Shown piece after piece: positions 61,978-64,000 of a stretch of 64,000 nucleotides of DNA (position 1 is the stretch's first letter; each line of letters starts with the position of its first letter). Both the position numbers and the translations under genes were made by a program. Location: contig NZ_KK211278.1 in NCBI RefSeq assembly GCF_000621445.1, forward strand, positions 124,001-188,000, given 5' to 3'. A model generated the notes under the pieces. The model was not told where the DNA came from. It saw nothing but the letters and a program-made list of their open reading frames with translations, and made no database searches. Origin of the DNA: Alkalihalobacillus bogoriensis ATCC BAA-922. GTDB lineage: Bacteria; Bacillota; Bacilli; Bacillales; Bacillaceae_F.

Positions 61978-62140
61978 GAAATTTTTGGTCTAGCAGCGAA
62001 GCTTTGAAAGCTTATTCAAGAAGAGCGAAGGCTGCGCACCTGCGCGTTTCCCCCCAAGAAGAGCACTTGTGGTTCACTGTCAAAAGCGGGCAGGGATCCG
62101 CACTTCGCTTGAAACGAAAAGACGCTCCGCGTTTTTCTTA
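61978..62140. repeat. interspersed repeat family B, copy 4 (full length)
   Basis: AAATTTTTGGTCTAGCAGCG, AAGCTTTGAAAGCTT, GCTGCGCACCTGCGCG, CCCAAGAAGAGCAC, AAAGCGGGCAGGGATCCG and end GACGCTCCGCGTTTTTCTTA. An open frame through it (61887-62159) is not a gene. Confidence 0.88.
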
Positions 62141-62264
62141 TAACAGTTTAATCGACTAGCTATCTTTTAGAACTTTTTTAGATGACTATTGCATTCTCTT
62201 TTTTATTTTGTTAGAATCGTTTCATAGCTAACGATTATAAAAATAAAAGAAGGAGGGATGACAC

Positions 62265-62777
62265 ATTCATAATTATAATGAGGATGGAGAATGGCTTCCT
62301 GAAGAAATCGATACGATAAACAGGTTAACAAAACTCCCACTAGATTCGTTGCACCTCGATGCAGTTGCAGTCGTTACTAATATATATCGGGTAGCACAAG
62401 GGTTACGAAATCAAATGGAGCAAGAAGTTCTAGTTGAGCATGGATTGTCATGGACTGCCTTCTCGATGTTATATGATTTATGGATTTGGGAGTCATTAGA
62501 AACAAAGAGACTAGCTGAGTCTGTTGGGGTTTCTAAAGCAACAATAAGCAATATTACGAAAACATTAGAACGAAAACAATTGTGTTATCGAAAAACGGAT
62601 AGTAAAGACAGAAGAGTGACTTACGTAGGAATAACCGACACAGGGAAAGAAGTAATGGAAACTCTTTATCCGCCATTTCATAAACGAGAAGTGGATATTG
62701 TATCTAGCTTAACAACCGATGAGCAAAAGGAAATGTCTAGGTTACTAAGAAAAGTCATTCGAGACAATCAATTTTAA
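62265..62777 (+). CDS. MarR-family transcriptional regulator next to tyrS
   Basis: A winged-helix dimeric repressor. The recognition region is ESLETKRLAESVGVSKATIS followed by LERKQLCYRKTDSKDRRVTY (wing). The frame is open to a stop at 62261; AAGGAGGG fits an ATT start at 62265 (HNYNEDGEWLPEEIDTINRL then LDSLHLDAVAVV), giving about 170 residues. TTG 62349 is in frame but has no SD and would cut the N-terminal dimerisation part. ATG 62258 is out of frame. A MarR gene (ywaE) also adjoins tyrZ in B. subtilis. Confidence 0.8.
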   Translation: MHNYNEDGEWLPEEIDTINRLTKLPLDSLHLDAVAVVTNIYRVAQGLRNQMEQEVLVEHGLSWTAFSMLYDLWIWESLETKRLAESVGVSKATISNITKTLERKQLCYRKTDSKDRRVTYVGITDTGKEVMETLYPPFHKREVDIVSSLTTDEQKEMSRLLRKVIRDNQF

Positions 62778-62784
62778 AAAGATG

Positions 62785-63016
62785 AAACATTAGAGCAATG
62801 AGAGGAAGTCAAGTAGTCATTATCTCCCTGTTTAAAGAGAGTCGATGGATGGTGCAAATCGACACAAAGATATGATGAAATACAATCCTTGAGCTTTCTT
62901 TGCTTACTAGCAGAGACGGACGGACCGTTATCCGATGAGTGGAAGGTGGACACCTTCAACAAGGGTGGTACCGCGTGAGAACCACGTCCCTTATTTTGGG
63001 ATGTGGTTTTTTATAT
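62785..63016 (+). ncRNA. T-box leader of tyrS (tyrosine specifier)
   Basis: Stem I has AGAGAG and GATGG/GGTGCAAATC blocks; the specifier codon is TAC at 62881 (tyrosine). The T-box consensus AAGGGTGGTACCGCG lies at 62961-62975, and the terminator ACCACGTCCC/GGGATGTGGTTTTTT at 62980-63015. Uncharged tRNA-Tyr would favour the antiterminator and readthrough into tyrS. Confidence 0.96.
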
Positions 63017-63039
63017 TGAATTTTTTAGGAGGAAGAAAA

Positions 63040-64000
63040 ATGACAAATGTAATGGAACAGTTAACAGAACAACAACGAGATGAAGTGAAACGTCAACTTG
63101 CACTATATAGTCAAGGTGTACAAGAAATTATACCGCTTGAAGAGTTAGAAATGAAAGTGGCGAAGTCGATTTTACAACATAAGCCGTTAAAAGTGAAATT
63201 AGGCTTAGACCCTTCAGCCCCGGATGTACATCTTGGTCATACGGTCGTTCTTAATAAGATGAGACAATTCCAAGAAAATGGCCATATTATTCAACTCATT
63301 ATCGGTGATTTTACAGGGAAAATCGGCGATCCAACAGGGAAATCAGTCGCAAGAAAACAATTAACAGATGAAGAAGTAAAGCATAATGCGAAAACGTACT
63401 TTGAACAGTTTGCGAAAGTCATTGATATGGAAAAAGTTGAACTACATTACAATTCGAAATGGCTGTCGCAATTATTGTTTGAGGACGTCATTCAATTAGC
63501 GGGAAAAATAACTGTCGCAAGGCTGTTAGAACGAGATGATTTCGAGGAACGAATGGCCTTTCATCAGCCAATTTCTTTACATGAATTTTTCTACCCGTTA
63601 ATGCAAGGCTATGATTCTGTTATGTTAGAATGTGATATTGAATTAGGAGGAACAGACCAGCATTTTAACATTTTAATGGGGAGACATTTCCAAGAGAAGT
63701 TTGGCAAAGAAAAGCAAGTCGCGCTATTAATGCCACTGTTAGAAGGGCTAGATGGCGTTGAAAAAATGTCAAAATCAAAGAAAAATTACATTGGAATTGA
63801 TGAAAGTCCAAATGAAATGTACGGGAAATCGATGTCCATTCCAGATGAGTTAATGATAAAATACTTTGAATTAGTCACAGATTTTTCACCAGTAGACATG
63901 CAAAAAATAAAAGAAAATGTGGCGGCGGGTCAAATGCATCCACGTGATGCGAAAATGCTGTTAAGTAGAACAATCGTAAGAATGTACCACGGTGAAAAAG
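63040..64000 (+). CDS. tyrS: tyrosyl-tRNA synthetase, 3' end outside the window
   Basis: Joins tyrosine to tRNA-Tyr. Class I motifs: HIGH-like HLGH (His64-His67 in [11 protein letters not shown]) and KMSKS in [32 protein letters not shown] and [14 protein letters not shown] line the tyrosine pocket. The first 320 residues are present; the usual length is about 410. The HLGH/GDPTGKS type and the MarR neighbour fit the TyrZ subgroup more than TyrS of the second kind. GGAGGAAG precedes ATG; controlled by the T-box. Confidence 0.95.
   Translation, partial: MTNVMEQLTEQQRDEVKRQLALYSQGVQEIIPLEELEMKVAKSILQHKPLKVKLGLDPSAPDVHLGHTVVLNKMRQFQENGHIIQLIIGDFTGKIGDPTGKSVARKQLTDEEVKHNAKTYFEQFAKVIDMEKVELHYNSKWLSQLLFEDVIQLAGKITVARLLERDDFEERMAFHQPISLHEFFYPLMQGYDSVMLECDIELGGTDQHFNILMGRHFQEKFGKEKQVALLMPLLEGLDGVEKMSKSKKNYIGIDESPNEMYGKSMSIPDELMIKYFELVTDFSPVDMQKIKENVAAGQMHPRDAKMLLSRTIVRMYHGEK

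Noticed and set aside
61887-62159. 90-codon frame
   Set aside because: Spans a terminator and repeat B copy 4.

Overview
The window is chromosomal DNA of a low-GC, endospore-forming Gram-positive bacterium of the family Bacillaceae. The evidence is a spoVAF homologue, strong GGAGG ribosome-binding sites with frequent TTG/GTG starts, a tyrosine T-box, a TPP riboswitch, and many proteins of Bacillus type (GluP, YqgQ, GlcK, YqgU, YqgV, YueI, ThiO, YoaP, YjdJ/DUF4306, Ric/ScdA). An alkaliphilic or halotolerant Bacillus relative would fit, but the sequence does not fix the genus. No phage, insertion sequence, plasmid gene or CRISPR array is visible.

Layout. 1-9 kb is a B. subtilis yqg-like locus (HAD phosphatase, rhomboid protease GluP, YqgQ, glucokinase) with an M42 peptidase, SpoVAF and YueI inserted; aspartase follows. 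10.8-17.5 kb holds lipoprotein YqgU and then a TPP-riboswitch operon thiE-thiS-thiG-thiO-thiD. That operon appears to run on into a membrane protein gene and a DUF1385-YqgV fusion before the first clear terminator. 17.5-31.5 kb is a mosaic of single genes: tRNA-Gln, signal peptidase I, a MocR regulator beside a GNAT/MFS pair, a beta-lactamase-like hydrolase, a GH25 lysozyme, a TcaA-like protein, YoaP and an AraC/GyrI regulator. 32-34.5 kb is a large secreted beta-helix protein behind a probable cre site. 36-40.5 kb is a complete Bce-type peptide-antibiotic detoxification module (response regulator, intramembrane-sensing kinase, ABC ATPase, permease) with a BceR-type operator inside the end of the kinase gene. 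40.8-44.3 kb carries an erythromycin-esterase-like protein, a methyltransferase, a decayed glutamine amidotransferase and an Ntn acyltransferase. 44.5-49.1 kb looks like an Fnr-controlled island: radical SAM/SPASM protein, APH-like kinase, Ric, DUF1858 and DUF438. 49-64 kb has an iron-type alcohol dehydrogenase, a 1014-residue subtilase with FlgD-like Ig repeats, a phosphoesterase, small membrane proteins, a second two-component system, a MarR regulator and a T-box-controlled tyrS cut off by the window end.

Intergenic DNA is unusually structured. Repeat family A (10 loci, about 180 bp) has two copies of an 18-bp unit, CGGACAtnnGTTCCGYTA, followed by two inverted copies. Repeat family B (4 loci, about 100-165 bp) carries an AAGCTTTGAAAGCTT palindrome. 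A separate array holds six 52-bp units, each framed by GAAGGACA/TGTCCTTC arms.

Several genes have a good SD and start codon in one frame and the body in another, usually at a homopolymer (35185, 57125, 58383, possibly 29228). Two more (23190, 62265) have an SD best placed for an ATT start. These are either sequence errors, slippage sites or recent decay, and are flagged individually.
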